A stretch of 64,000 bases of DNA from an uncultured bacterium. GTDB lineage: Bacteria > Bacillota > Clostridia > Oscillospirales > Ruminococcaceae. The position numbers were made by a program, and so were the translations under genes. Positions 50,227 to 58,840 of the stretch are shown piece by piece. The stretch is taken from NCBI GenBank assembly GCA_934875375.1, contig CAKXHL010000002.1, positions 11,449-75,448 of the forward strand. The letters are read 5' to 3'. The stretch's first letter is position 1. Each line of letters starts with the position of its first letter. The notes below the pieces were generated by a model. It made no database searches and was not told the DNA's origin. It was given only the letters and a program-made list of their open reading frames with translations.

Positions 50227-50434
50227 GTGCTGTTCTCCCCCAAAAGCTACCGGCTTTTTTCGGTGCAAAAGCATGGCAAAATGGCAGTATGCTCAAATTT
50301 CAGCGCATATGCGAATCTCGACCCTTACCGCAAAGCCTATACACTGGCCATTTAATGGCCTGCCGCGGCATACTGGAGCCGAATCTAATTTTGTGTATCC
50401 CGCCACAGATTCCCTAAAGACCTTTGGAAAGCAA

Positions 50435-50463
50435 AAAACAAGGCCCCGATGGGGCCTTGTTTT
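50435..50463 (-). terminator. Intrinsic terminator of the permease gene
   Basis: A 13-bp stem (50463-50451 with 50447-50435), 3-base loop, then T6 on the minus strand, 29 bases after the permease stop. Confidence 0.9.
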
Positions 50464-50491
50464 GCAACGCGGCAATCCGGTGATCGCGCGC

Positions 50492-51829
50492 CTATTTTTT
50501 CATATTGCTCTGGAAGGTAACCGACGTATCGCCCTGCAAATCGCTGCCGAACTGATAGTCCTTGCCCGGCAGGATCGCATTGAGCAGGATACCCAGGATG
50601 GCGGCGATAGCCAGGCCGGTCAGGGTCAGGCTGTTACTGCCAAAGGTAAAGGTCAAGCCGCCAATGCCGTTGAAGCCCAATCCGCTGACCAGAATGACCG
50701 CCGCAATCAGCAGGTTTCTGGTATTGGTAAAGTCGACCTTATTTTCTACTACGTTGCGCACGCCTACCGCGGAAATCATGCCGTACAGCACAAAGGAAAC
50801 GCCGCCGATGATTGCAGTGGGAATGGAGTGGATAATTTCCGCAAACGCGGGGCTGAACGAAAGGATGATCGCGCCGTAGGCCGCGATGCGTACCACACGG
50901 GGATCATATACCCGGGACAGAACCAGCACGCCGGTATTCTCACCATAAGTGGTGTTCGCCGGGCCGCCGAACAGCGCGGCCAGCGAGGTTGCCAGTCCGT
51001 CACCAATCAGGCTGCGGTGCAGGCCGGGGTCTTCAATATAGTTTTCGCCGCAGGTAGCGCTGATTGCAGAAATATCGCCGATATGCTCCATCATGGAAGC
51101 GATGGCGATGGGCGCCATAATCAAAATGGCGGACAGATCAAACTTCGCCATCTGGAACGGGGGCAGGCCCACAATATCCGCCTGCGCCACGCCGGAAAAA
51201 TCGATCATACCGCAGCACAGCGCGACAATATAAGGAATCAACACACCCATCAAAATCGGGATGATTTTGATCATGCCTTTTCCCCACATATTGCAGACGA
51301 TGATAACCACCACCGAAAGGGCGGCCAGCCACCAGTTTTCCGAGGCGTTGGTCACCGCGTTGGGGGCCAGGATCAGGCCGATGAGAATGATGATCGGGCC
51401 GGTGACAACCGGCGGCAAAAAGCGCATTACCCGTTTGATTCCAACAAATTTCACCACGGCGGCCATAATCAGATACAAAAGGCCCGCTACCACAATACCG
51501 CCGCAGGCATAGGGCAGCTTTTCCGCTTCGGTCAGATTGGCGTAAACGCCGGTATCCAACAGTTTTACCGCTGCAAATCCGCCCAGGAAAGCAAAGGACG
51601 AACCCAGAAAAGCCGGCACCTTAAATTTGGTACAAAGATGGAAAAACAAGGTGCCAAGGCCGGCACAGATCAACGTAACCTGTACGCTCAGGCCGGTGAT
51701 GATCGGCACCAGAATGGTAGCGCCGAACATGGCGAACATGTGCTGGATGCCCAAAATCAGCATTTTTCCCGTACCCAATTTTCTTGCGTCGCGAATGGGC
51801 TCGGAAGGGGCGGTGGTCTGTTTGCTCAT
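50492..51829 (-). CDS. Uracil/xanthine permease (NCS2, UraA family)
   Basis: A 445-residue transporter with about 14 membrane segments. NCS2 features: LGIQHMFAMFGATILVPIITGL, FLGSSFAFLGG, the QH-x-x-x-M start, MEHIGDISAISATCGENY (helix 8 with the conserved Glu) and FGGPANTTYGENTGVLVLSRVYDPRV (helix 10 with the NCS2 signature Asn-Thr). It imports uracil or xanthine by proton symport. UraA and xanthine permeases cannot be separated with certainty, but the leader structure, which looks UTP-sensitive, favours uracil. GGGAGGAAATGAA precedes the ATG. A terminator follows. Confidence 0.92.
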   Translation of the reverse strand: MSKQTTAPSEPIRDARKLGTGKMLILGIQHMFAMFGATILVPIITGLSVQVTLICAGLGTLFFHLCTKFKVPAFLGSSFAFLGGFAAVKLLDTGVYANLTEAEKLPYACGGIVVAGLLYLIMAAVVKFVGIKRVMRFLPPVVTGPIIILIGLILAPNAVTNASENWWLAALSVVVIIVCNMWGKGMIKIIPILMGVLIPYIVALCCGMIDFSGVAQADIVGLPPFQMAKFDLSAILIMAPIAIASMMEHIGDISAISATCGENYIEDPGLHRSLIGDGLATSLAALFGGPANTTYGENTGVLVLSRVYDPRVVRIAAYGAIILSFSPAFAEIIHSIPTAIIGGVSFVLYGMISAVGVRNVVENKVDFTNTRNLLIAAVILVSGLGFNGIGGLTFTFGSNSLTLTGLAIAAILGILLNAILPGKDYQFGSDLQGDTSVTFQSNMKK

Positions 51830-51938
51830 TTCATTTCCTCCCTATTTGTTTTCATCGCCGCGGCTCACCGGCCGCGGTCCCGTCCGGAGGCGCCGGACGA
51901 TGACACCCCTTTTACCGTGATTTTTGCAAAAACACAGT

Positions 51939-51973
51939 AAAAAACGGTATCTCTGAAAAAACAGAAATACCGT
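51939..51973 (-). terminator. Attenuator-type intrinsic terminator in the permease leader
   Basis: Minus strand: a 12-bp stem (51973-51962 with 51955-51944, one G-U pair), T6 loop, then T5. Its 5' base is the last base of the leader peptide stop codon. A second hairpin (TTTTACTGTG with CACGGTAAAA, about 51942-51911) begins within its T-run and may compete. Read-through is required for the permease. Confidence 0.85.
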
Positions 51974-52029
51974 CACCGAATACAAAAAAGAAAAGCGGGA
52001 AAGGGGAGCACTTTCAGCCATACGCCCAT
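51973..52029 (-). CDS. 18-residue leader peptide of the permease transcript
   Basis: ATG at 52029, preceded by AGAGGAGG about 8 bases upstream, reads MGVWLKVLPFPAFLFCIR then TGA (51975-51973). The second half is T-rich in RNA terms (GCT TTT CTT TTT TGT ATT). The stop codon touches the attenuator hairpin. This matches the enteric pyrBI arrangement, in which slow transcription through U-rich codons at low UTP lets the ribosome catch up and block the terminator. The ribosome site is as strong as in real genes here. No sequence family; inferred from position. Confidence 0.65.
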   Translation of the reverse strand: MGVWLKVLPFPAFLFCIR

Positions 52030-52070
52030 TTTTTCCGCCTCCTCTTTCTTCCGGTTCCTATCATCGACTT

Positions 52071-52099
52071 ATTATAACACAATTCGACCCGGCCATCAA
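52071..52099 (-). promoter_or_regulatory. Sigma-A promoter of the permease leader
   Basis: Minus strand TTGATG (52099-52094), 17 bases, TATAAT (52076-52071). Start near 52064, about 35 bases before the leader peptide ATG and 235 before the permease. Confidence 0.85.
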
Positions 52100-52116
52100 C
52101 TGTGCATTTTGCACAG
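52100..52116. promoter_or_regulatory. 17-bp palindrome adjoining the permease -35
   Basis: CTGTGCA (52100-52106), TTT, TGCACAG (52110-52116): a perfect inverted repeat directly upstream of the -35 hexamer, where an activator or repressor could bind. No T-tract follows in either direction, so it is not a terminator. Confidence 0.6.
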
Positions 52117-52163
52117 AAAAACCGATTGGAAAACAGGCTGATGAGCGGTTATGACCGAATGTG

Positions 52164-52433
52164 TCATTTGGAAAACAGGCGGCGAAATACGCCCGGCCAA
52201 AACCGCCGCGCTGGTTTCTCCTTCCCGCCAGAAGCAGTTTCGGCAGGCATATCGTCCCGCATTGGGTCCCACACGCTGGGCAGTACGCCAAAACCTTCCT
52301 GCAAGACCGAAGACCGCTCCGCCGGCTGCCCATTGAGGTCTTCTCCTTGTGTGCCGGTCCAGCCGGCTGCCGCCATTTCTTCCTCACTCAAAGCCCACAG
52401 CGGCGTTTGCGACAAACCTTTCTTTTCTCCCAT
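52164..52433 (-). CDS. Small hypothetical protein downstream of trxB
   Basis: An 89-residue frame from the ATG at 52433, with GGGAG 8 bases upstream inside the end of trxB. The sequence is hydrophilic, with a central PSVWDPMRDDMPAE stretch and a basic aromatic tail (KPARRFWPGVFRRLFSK). I recognise no family. The ribosome site and 5-base spacing from the trxB stop favour a real, co-transcribed gene. It contains no Cys, so it is unlikely to be a thioredoxin-type partner. A shadow frame cannot be excluded. Confidence 0.5.
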   Translation of the reverse strand: MGEKKGLSQTPLWALSEEEMAAAGWTGTQGEDLNGQPAERSSVLQEGFGVLPSVWDPMRDDMPAETASGGKEKPARRFWPGVFRRLFSK

Positions 52434-52438
52434 ACCCA

Positions 52439-53380
52439 CTACTCCCGCGCCGCCAAATAGCGCTCCGCTTCCATGGCGGCAATCGCGCCGTCCGCCGCTG
52501 CGGTTACGATCTGGCGCAGGCCCTTGACCCGGATATCCCCTGCCGCAAACACGCCGGGGATCGCTGTACGCATATTCTCATCGGTTTTGATATAGCCCTT
52601 TTCCAGCGGGAGCTTCCCCTCCAGCAGCCCGGAATTGGGGTCTAACCCCACAAAGACAAAAAGGCCCATCATCCCGTCAGTCTCATCCGCTGTGATTTGT
52701 TTGGTTTCGCCGGTTTTTACATTGCGCAGGCAGATGGTCTGCAACACGTCCTGTCCGTCCAGCGACTCCACCACCGAATCCCAAATAAAATCTATTTTTG
52801 CGTTGGCAAACGCCTTGTCCTGCAGCGATTTTACCGCACGCAGCTGATCGCGCCGGTGGATGATCGTTACCTTGCGGGCAAAGCGGGTCAAAAACAGCGC
52901 TTCCTCCACCGCCGAATCCCCGCCGCCGACGACATAAACCTCCAACCCGCGGAAAAACGCACCGTCGCAGGTGGCGCAGTAGGACACGCCCTGCCCGGCA
53001 AAAGTCTCTTCGCCGGGGCAGCCCAGCTTGCGGGGCGAGGCGCCGGTGGCCAAAATCACTGTCCGGGCCTGATACTCGCCGGACGCGCCGGTCAGGGTCT
53101 TTACCTCTCCCTCCAGCTCCAGCGAACGGATTTCATCCGTCTTTCGCTGAGCACCAAAAGACTGTGCCTGCTCCATCATACGGGCCGTGAGGGTATAACC
53201 GGTTTCGTCCTCAAGCATTGCGCCGGGATAGTTTTCCACCCGGTCGGTCTGGGCAGCCTGTCCCCCTTCGGCTCCCCGCTCCAAAATCAGCGTGGAAAGC
53301 CCCGCTCTGGCGCCGTACAACCCGGCTGCAAGGCCCGCCGGGCCCGCGCCGAGAATGATTAAATCGTATATTTGCTCCAT
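52439..53380 (-). CDS. trxB: Thioredoxin reductase
   Basis: A 313-residue FAD/NADPH disulfide reductase. GAGPAGLAAGLYGARAG binds FAD, the redox-active pair is CATC in GVSYCATCDGAFF, VVGGGDSAVEEALFLTRFA binds NADPH and FAAGDIRVKGLRQIVTAAADGAIAA is the C-terminal FAD motif. It keeps thioredoxin reduced. AAAGGAGG precedes the ATG. trxA is not in view. The gene ends the run of leftward genes after the pilus locus but 106 bases separate it from pilT. Confidence 0.96.
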   Translation of the reverse strand: MEQIYDLIILGAGPAGLAAGLYGARAGLSTLILERGAEGGQAAQTDRVENYPGAMLEDETGYTLTARMMEQAQSFGAQRKTDEIRSLELEGEVKTLTGASGEYQARTVILATGASPRKLGCPGEETFAGQGVSYCATCDGAFFRGLEVYVVGGGDSAVEEALFLTRFARKVTIIHRRDQLRAVKSLQDKAFANAKIDFIWDSVVESLDGQDVLQTICLRNVKTGETKQITADETDGMMGLFVFVGLDPNSGLLEGKLPLEKGYIKTDENMRTAIPGVFAAGDIRVKGLRQIVTAAADGAIAAMEAERYLAARE

Positions 53381-53486
53381 GATATGCCTCCTTTATTTTC
53401 CTGCCGCAAGGCCTGCTCCTAGTATGGGCCGGCCGCAGACAGGATATAACCAAATTGCCGGACGAAATCCATCCGGCAACGCGTAT

Positions 53487-54548
53487 TTATATTCCCATCT
53501 TCTTTGCCAGTGCAGCGGGAGCGGCGGCGCAGGTCATTGCCTCTTCCGCGCTGATTTTTCCCTGCCGGTACAATTCCAGAATGCTCGCGTCCATGCTGAT
53601 CATTCCCTCGCCCGCCGACGAATAAATCACCGTATCAATCTGGTGCACCTTGGATTCCCGGATCATATTGCGGATGGCACCGTTGACTTTCATAATTTCA
53701 AAAGCGGGAGCCACCGACCCATCTTTGGCCGGAATCAACTGCTGGGACACCACCGCCTGCAGCACCATGGACAGCTGCACCCGGATCTGCGGCTGCTGGT
53801 TGGGCGGAAACGCATCGATCACCCGGTCGATGGTATTGGCCGCGCCAACAGTGTGCAAAGTGGAAAAGACCAGATGCCCGGTTTCTGCAGCGGTCATGGC
53901 GGTGCTGATGGTCTCATAATCCCGCATTTCGCCCAGCAAAATGACGTTGGGCGCCTGCCGCAGCGCTGCTCTGAGCGCCGTGACATAGCTTTCTGTATCG
54001 TTGGAAATCTCCCGTTGGCTGACCACGCTTTTTTTGTGGCTGTGCAGATACTCAATTGGGTCCTCCAGCGTGATAACATGACAGTTGCGGGAACGGTTGA
54101 TCAGATCAATCATGCAGGCCAGCGTGGTGGATTTCCCGCTTCCCGCCGGCCCAGTGACCAGTACAAGCCCCTTTTTCAACCGTCCCAAATCCAGCACCGT
54201 CTGCGGTACGCCCAGCTGCGCCGGGTCCGGAAGGTCGAATTTTACCACCCGGATTACCGCTGCCAGAGAACCGCGCTGTTTATAGGTACTCACCCGAAAA
54301 CGGGACACTCCCACCAGAGAAAAAGAAAAATCATCGTCTCCCTTTTCCAGCAGACGCTTGGGGTCCCGCTGAGAAGCCAGTTCATAGATCTCCAGGATCA
54401 TCCGGCGGGTCGCGTCCGGATACAGCTTTTCCTCCGACTGGTTCTGGATGCTGTTATTGATTTTATAAGCCAGCGGCAGACCGGATACGATAAAAATATC
54501 CGAAGCGCCTTTCTCCACTGCCGCTTTGAGCATTTCAGTCAGTTGCAT
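53487..54548 (-). CDS. pilT: PilT-type retraction ATPase
   Basis: A 353-residue secretion ATPase of the GspE/PilT superfamily. Walker A GPAGSGKST at 133-141; the Asp box and Walker B region ITLEDPIEYLHSHKKS and NVILLGEMRDYETISTAM; His box FSTLHTVGAA; and the AIRN-MIRE motif that distinguishes PilT from PilB. PilT depolymerises type IV pili for twitching. It is the last gene of a six-gene pilus-like run. No PilB is in the window, so this ATPase may work alone here or with a PilB elsewhere. TAAGGAG precedes the ATG. Confidence 0.92.
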   Translation of the reverse strand: MQLTEMLKAAVEKGASDIFIVSGLPLAYKINNSIQNQSEEKLYPDATRRMILEIYELASQRDPKRLLEKGDDDFSFSLVGVSRFRVSTYKQRGSLAAVIRVVKFDLPDPAQLGVPQTVLDLGRLKKGLVLVTGPAGSGKSTTLACMIDLINRSRNCHVITLEDPIEYLHSHKKSVVSQREISNDTESYVTALRAALRQAPNVILLGEMRDYETISTAMTAAETGHLVFSTLHTVGAANTIDRVIDAFPPNQQPQIRVQLSMVLQAVVSQQLIPAKDGSVAPAFEIMKVNGAIRNMIRESKVHQIDTVIYSSAGEGMISMDASILELYRQGKISAEEAMTCAAAPAALAKKMGI

Positions 54549-54559
54549 TGTCCGTCTCC

Positions 54560-55102
54560 TTATCCCACAGGAAGATTACCCGGCTGGAACACCGGCATAC
54601 CCGACTCTTCCTGCATTTCCTGCGGCGGAACTGCCTGCCACAAAAGCCGTTGGATGGAAGCGTTCTCCCGATTTAGCCAGTAGCGCTCCGTCACATCCAA
54701 ACGGATTTGCAGTGTCCATCCGTCCGCCCCGCACACCGTACCGGAAATCAGCCATCGGCCGTCCTCCGAAACGGTCAGCGCGGCGCCGTCTTCCGACAGA
54801 TCCGGGCTATCAAAGTCCCTCAGGGCATTTTCCAGCGTCAGGCGGCAGGCCGTTTCCTCCTGCGTCTGCGCCGGCCGCGTTCTTTTCAAAAGATCCGCTA
54901 GATCCGAAAGCATCCGCTCACCGGCTGTGTCCAGCGCATAATAGGCAGCCGCCGCATCAGCGGTTTTCCGGCTGAGCTTATAATCCGCGTTGGCAGACAC
55001 CAGGCTAAGCGTGGCGAAGGTTGTCAGGCACAGCACAACAAAAACCATCAGGATTGACGAAGAGCCGATACTCAACCCAAAACTGCGTTTTTCCTTTTTC
55101 AC
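54560..55102 (-). CDS. Pilus-operon membrane-anchored protein
   Basis: A 180-residue protein from a GTG at 55102. A basic start and one N-terminal hydrophobic helix (SSSILMVFVVLCLTTFATLSLVSA, about residues 14-37) are followed by a hydrophilic domain. The layout resembles PilX/GspK-type minor components or Flp-like anchors, but there is no clear prepilin peptidase site (no Gly-Phe/Glu at the usual position). Unrecognised family. Position between a pseudopilin-like gene and pilT supports a pilus role. Confidence 0.65.
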   Translation of the reverse strand: MKKEKRSFGLSIGSSSILMVFVVLCLTTFATLSLVSANADYKLSRKTADAAAAYYALDTAGERMLSDLADLLKRTRPAQTQEETACRLTLENALRDFDSPDLSEDGAALTVSEDGRWLISGTVCGADGWTLQIRLDVTERYWLNRENASIQRLLWQAVPPQEMQEESGMPVFQPGNLPVG

Positions 55103-55136
55103 GGCGGCACACCCTTTCTCATCCCATCAGTCACGC

Positions 55137-55604
55137 TTATCCCAGATATTTTTCCACTGGTATTTGTAAAATTTCCCCTTTTTCATTCCAAACCGCAACC
55201 ACCGCTGAAAAATAATCCTCCCGGCCGGTTGGGGCCGGAGCAATCTCTCCGCCGCCGGGCAGCACCATGCGTTGGCCGGCGCAAAGCACTGTTACGGTGT
55301 AAATCGCATCCTGCGCGCCGGTGCGGTTCCAGCCGACGTCGAAATACAGATCCAATCTGCCATCCGCGGCTTTTGCATCCAGCTGGGCCGCCAGCTTTTC
55401 CAAATCGCCATCTGCCGCCTTAAGCCATTCCGCCGCGGACTGAACCTCCCGGGTCGCCGCCGTCAGCTCTCCTCCCGCAGTACTGGTCAGATGGGCCTGC
55501 ACAAACAGGTTCACACACACGGCGCTGGTCACCGCGAAAAAGAGGATCACAATCATCAATTCCAGCAAGAAAAGGCCGGAGCGGGACGTTTTGTGCACTG
55601 CCAT
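55137..55604 (-). CDS. Prepilin-like protein
   Basis: A 155-residue protein. The start KTSRSGLFLLELMIVILFFAVTSAV resembles a type IV prepilin: a short basic leader, Gly before a hydrophobic helix and a Glu at about the fifth mature residue. The Phe and Glu positions are shifted from the classic G-F-T-L-I-E, so processing is plausible but unproven. The rest is a pilin-like beta domain with no known motif. It belongs to the same operon. ATG preceded by GGGAGAC. Confidence 0.72.
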   Translation of the reverse strand: MAVHKTSRSGLFLLELMIVILFFAVTSAVCVNLFVQAHLTSTAGGELTAATREVQSAAEWLKAADGDLEKLAAQLDAKAADGRLDLYFDVGWNRTGAQDAIYTVTVLCAGQRMVLPGGGEIAPAPTGREDYFSAVVAVWNEKGEILQIPVEKYLG

Positions 55605-55623
55605 GACTTGTGTCTCCCTTCCC

Positions 55624-56109
55624 TTATTCCCCGCACCGCAGGAAAACAGTCGCCCGGCGGGTCTCGCCGTCTGTTCCCGTGGCGGTCAACGTCAGCACAG
55701 AGCCCTCTTTTTCAGCCAGAAAGCTCTGCTGTTCCTTAATCGGCTGTCCGTCGGTCGGCTTTACCTGTACACCCTGCGCCACAAAAACTTCCCGCAAATA
55801 GCCGTCGTACACATAAATCCAGGTTTCATAGATCCGCTCCCCCGCCTGCTGCGACAAAACCAAAGCCGGACTATCCCCCACACTGCGGATTGTCACAGCA
55901 TTCGCCGCATCGTTCTGGCGCACCTTTTCGGTCAAATAGGTCAGGGAGGTGCGGCTGTCATAATTGCTGTCCATCCCGCGGACTGTCTGCCGGTACACGT
56001 TGGCGCCGATGACCACAACCATCAGCGCAGAAGCGGCAAACACGCAGAAAAGCGCCAGAGTGAACAAAAAATCCACCACATGCCCTTTCTGTGCGCCAAA
56101 CGGTTTCAT
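55624..56109 (-). CDS. DUF4860 domain protein
   Basis: A 161-residue protein with a basic start, one hydrophobic helix (DFLFTLALFCVFAASALMVVVIGANVY, about residues 13-39) and a beta-rich domain (TSLTYLTEKVRQNDA, RIYETWIYVYDGYLREVFV). It fits the DUF4860 family, found almost only in clostridial pilus-like operons. Function unknown; likely a membrane-anchored pseudopilin-like part. AAAGGGG is upstream of the ATG. Confidence 0.8.
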   Translation of the reverse strand: MKPFGAQKGHVVDFLFTLALFCVFAASALMVVVIGANVYRQTVRGMDSNYDSRTSLTYLTEKVRQNDAANAVTIRSVGDSPALVLSQQAGERIYETWIYVYDGYLREVFVAQGVQVKPTDGQPIKEQQSFLAEKEGSVLTLTATGTDGETRRATVFLRCGE

Positions 56110-56136
56110 GCCGTCATCCCCTTTCCCTGTTGTTTT

Positions 56137-56487
56137 TTATTCCTGCCCGGCGGATTCATCCCCGATGGGAAACACGGCGATTTCCGGCAGCAGGTTTGCG
56201 CCCAAACGCTGGTAATGAATCACATATCTGCTGTCGTCCACCGCGAGGCCGTAATTCTCTTTCAAATATTCCACACTTGCAGGGTACCGCCCCTCGACGG
56301 CATAGCACTGCACCGCCGCACGGCGAACCGCCTGTTCCGCAAAACGAAGCTGCTCTTCCCGGGCTGTTTGGGAGACGCTTTGAATGCCGAAAGAAAACAG
56401 GGCGACGATCAAAACAAACGACGCCAACGGCAAAAACAAGTCCTTTAACAGAACATGCTCCTTTTTCTGTTTAAAATACCGGCTCAT
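56137..56487 (-). CDS. Small pilus-operon protein with N-terminal anchor
   Basis: A 116-residue protein. One hydrophobic segment (LFLPLASFVLIVALFSFG, about residues 17-34) and a soluble part with CYAVEGRYPASVEYLKENYGLAVDD. The helix and the GRYP segment resemble pseudopilins that lack a typical cleavage site (compare A-x-x-Y-Y/C-x-x-x-G-R-Y-P in other pilins). It occurs in the same clostridial operon type. Function not known. AAGGAG precedes the ATG. Confidence 0.72.
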   Translation of the reverse strand: MSRYFKQKKEHVLLKDLFLPLASFVLIVALFSFGIQSVSQTAREEQLRFAEQAVRRAAVQCYAVEGRYPASVEYLKENYGLAVDDSRYVIHYQRLGANLLPEIAVFPIGDESAGQE

Positions 56488-56521
56488 GCCTTGCTCCTTT
56501 CTTCCGCACCCGGAAAACAGG

Positions 56522-57580
56522 TCAGCCTATGCTGCTCATAATCCCCATCAAAGGCAGCATGACCGAAAGCAGGATCATGCCGACAATGATAGACAAAATT
56601 GCCACCAGAGTCGGCTCCAGCACCCCCAGCAGCTTGCCGACGGCTTCGTCAATTTCTTCTTCATACCGCTCGGCGATTTTTTTCATCACCGCATCTGCCG
56701 ATCCGGTTTTAAAGCCCACGGTAATCATGCGGGCATAAACGCCGGAAAAAAGCTGGGTTTCCATCAGCGATTCTGCAAAAGAGGCGCCTTCGGCCATTTT
56801 CTGTTTCATCTGGCTGATCTTTTCCCTGGTTTTCACGTCATCAATCAAATTGGCGGCCATATCCAAGGACTGGTCCACGTCCAGCCCGCTGGACAGCATC
56901 ATCGACATAGCGGAGGCAAAGCGCCCGGCCGCCACTTTCGCCGCAATGCGGCGGGTTGCAAAAAAGCTGCCGTAGCAGTGGGATAAAAAGGCGCGGCCGC
57001 CCGCTGTCCGCCGCAAAATCAGCCAAGCGGCGGTTAAACCCAAAAGCACGCCGACAATCACTGCCGAATAACGGCTCAGCCCGGCTCCGAAACGCATAAT
57101 ACCCTGTGCAAAAGAGGACATTTCGCTGCCCAGCTGCTGGAACACCTGATTGAAAACCGGCAGGACGCTGCCGATTAAAATACCGATGATCACCGCCATA
57201 ATGGCGATCATAATGAGCGGATAGGTTGCGGCGCTTTTTACGCTGCGGCTGATCGCCTGGCTGCGTTCATAATAAGCGGACAGGGAATCCAGCACTTCAT
57301 CCAGCCGGCCGGACCGCTCGCCGATTCCCACCATATCCAGCATGTATTTCGGAAAGCGGCCTGTTTGCGCCAAGGCCTTATGCAGCGGCGCACCTTCCTC
57401 CAATTTGTTCAGCACCGACTGCATCAGCTCCCGGGTGCGGACGTCGCCGGCGTCTTCCATCATAATCGAGATTCCCTCCTGCGCCGGGATACCCGCTTTG
57501 GTAATCAAAGCCAGCTGCGCGCAGAACGCCGAAAGCTCGTTGGCGGAAAGGGTGCCTCTGGTAGAATCTTTCGCAGCCAT
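56522..57580 (-). CDS. pilC: PilC/GspF-type pilus assembly membrane protein
   Basis: A 352-residue inner-membrane platform protein. Two copies of the T2SSF domain: ELSAFCAQLALITKAGIPAQEGISIM and RFASAMSMMLSSGLDVDQSLDMAANLI, each followed by helices, with three transmembrane segments near residues 115, 165 and the C-terminus (LVAILSIIVGMILLSVMLPLMGIM). It couples the ATPase to the growing pilus. The ATG at 57580 has GAGGAG upstream. It is in the same run with pilT and DUF4860. Confidence 0.93.
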   Translation of the reverse strand: MAAKDSTRGTLSANELSAFCAQLALITKAGIPAQEGISIMMEDAGDVRTRELMQSVLNKLEEGAPLHKALAQTGRFPKYMLDMVGIGERSGRLDEVLDSLSAYYERSQAISRSVKSAATYPLIMIAIMAVIIGILIGSVLPVFNQVFQQLGSEMSSFAQGIMRFGAGLSRYSAVIVGVLLGLTAAWLILRRTAGGRAFLSHCYGSFFATRRIAAKVAAGRFASAMSMMLSSGLDVDQSLDMAANLIDDVKTREKISQMKQKMAEGASFAESLMETQLFSGVYARMITVGFKTGSADAVMKKIAERYEEEIDEAVGKLLGVLEPTLVAILSIIVGMILLSVMLPLMGIMSSIG

Positions 57581-57612
57581 TTTGTCACTCCTCACACAAA
57601 TTTAATGCCTTT

Positions 57613-58797
57613 TTAATACACATACATGGCGTTATAATTGCTTCCGTTGCCGATATAGTTCATAATATCGCTGCTTTCATTGCCGCTGGAGGCAAAGGTC
57701 GGGTCCATCCGCTTCCAGGACTGTCCATCAAAATAAATGATCCCGTTGACCCAGCCCACATCGGTGATATAGGTGCTGATCCAAGCATGATAGATATTGC
57801 CCGCGTATCCTACCACCAGCTTGGTAGGGATATTCTGGGTCCGGAGCATGGTGGCCATCACCGCCGCATAGTCAAAGCAGATTCCGATGCCGCTGGAAAG
57901 AACGCTGTCCACATTGGGCAGATATCCAAACGAGATGTTCGCCGCTTTATTGAAATCATAGGAAATATTGTGAATGACATAATTATAGATATTTTCCACA
58001 ACCTCCAGATCATTGGCGGCCGTACTGGCCAAGCGGGCGCCTTTCGCCACCGTTTGGCTGCCATTGTAAAAATTCACATACTGGTTGGGATATAAAAACG
58101 GCAGAAAGCTGTTGCGCAGGCTCACGCTGATGTACTGGCCCAACGCCAAGGCGTACTGGTTGCCGGACACGTTTTCATATATATTGATGCTGTATCCCCC
58201 GCTGCCCTGAGACAATGGAAACACTTCATAGGAGCCGCTGTTATTGAGCGCATAAGTATAGGTGCTGCCTCCGTCCCGGGTAATCTGCACCCGGATTTTG
58301 GAGACGCTGCCGCTGTATTTGACCATGACATATCCCTCAGAAGTGTTGGATGCGTCGATTTGGGCTCCGCCGCCGGAATAAACTTCTGTGCCGGAGGCCA
58401 CCGGCGTCAGCACCGTATAGGTTCCGGCGGACTCTGCCGGTTTTTGCGTTTGGGTCTGCTCTGATACCGCGTCGGACAGGGATGGTTCCGAAACAGAAGG
58501 CGCCTGCGGTTCCGCCGCAGAAGACGGCTCCAGTGCAGAGGAAGACGGTAGCGGTTCCTGACTTTGCTGCGACAGCTCCTGAGAAAACTGGGAAGAAAGG
58601 ATTTCTTCCGCGCCAGCTTCAGAAGAAAAGGCATCCCACTCACCCAAAGCCGACTGAGACGGCCATTCCGGCGCCGAGGAACCGGAGGCATCCGACGCCA
58701 AAGAAGAAAAATCCTCATCGCCGCAGCTGCAAAGAGTCAACAACAGCATACCACTCAAAACCAGCGCCGCCAAGCGGCTAAGCGGACGTTTCGGCAC
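57613..58797 (-). CDS. Transglutaminase-like lipoprotein
   Basis: A 394-residue protein from a GTG at 58797 (GAGGTG 8 bases upstream; a longer frame lacks a site). The signal peptide ends in the lipobox LTLCSCG. A Ser/Glu/Pro-rich spacer of about 100 residues follows. The C-terminal half is a transglutaminase-core domain: catalytic Cys in GIGICFDYAA, His in NIYHAWIS and Asp in RMDPTFA. It may act as a protease or cross-linker on the outer membrane face. Its place between a sortase and pilus genes suggests it modifies the pilus or the adhesin. Confidence 0.85.
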   Translation of the reverse strand: MPKRPLSRLAALVLSGMLLLTLCSCGDEDFSSLASDASGSSAPEWPSQSALGEWDAFSSEAGAEEILSSQFSQELSQQSQEPLPSSSALEPSSAAEPQAPSVSEPSLSDAVSEQTQTQKPAESAGTYTVLTPVASGTEVYSGGGAQIDASNTSEGYVMVKYSGSVSKIRVQITRDGGSTYTYALNNSGSYEVFPLSQGSGGYSINIYENVSGNQYALALGQYISVSLRNSFLPFLYPNQYVNFYNGSQTVAKGARLASTAANDLEVVENIYNYVIHNISYDFNKAANISFGYLPNVDSVLSSGIGICFDYAAVMATMLRTQNIPTKLVVGYAGNIYHAWISTYITDVGWVNGIIYFDGQSWKRMDPTFASSGNESSDIMNYIGNGSNYNAMYVY

Positions 58798-58840
58798 CTT
58801 TCCTTCACCTCTTTTCATCATATGCCGCAGAAAAACCGCC

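Noticed and set aside
50273..51940. 555-codon rightward frame opposite the permease
   Set aside because: Low-complexity His/Gln/Gly composition and antisense to a secure NCS2 permease.
51830..52064. PyrR-binding anti-antiterminator in the permease leader
   Set aside because: No match to the conserved AGUCCAGAGAGGCU-type element; the leader peptide explanation fits better.
52126..52180. Direct repeat TTGGAAAACAGGC at 52126 and 52168 as a mobile-element footprint
   Set aside because: Only 13 bases, close together and with no terminal inverted repeats or transposase; it may reflect a short duplication.
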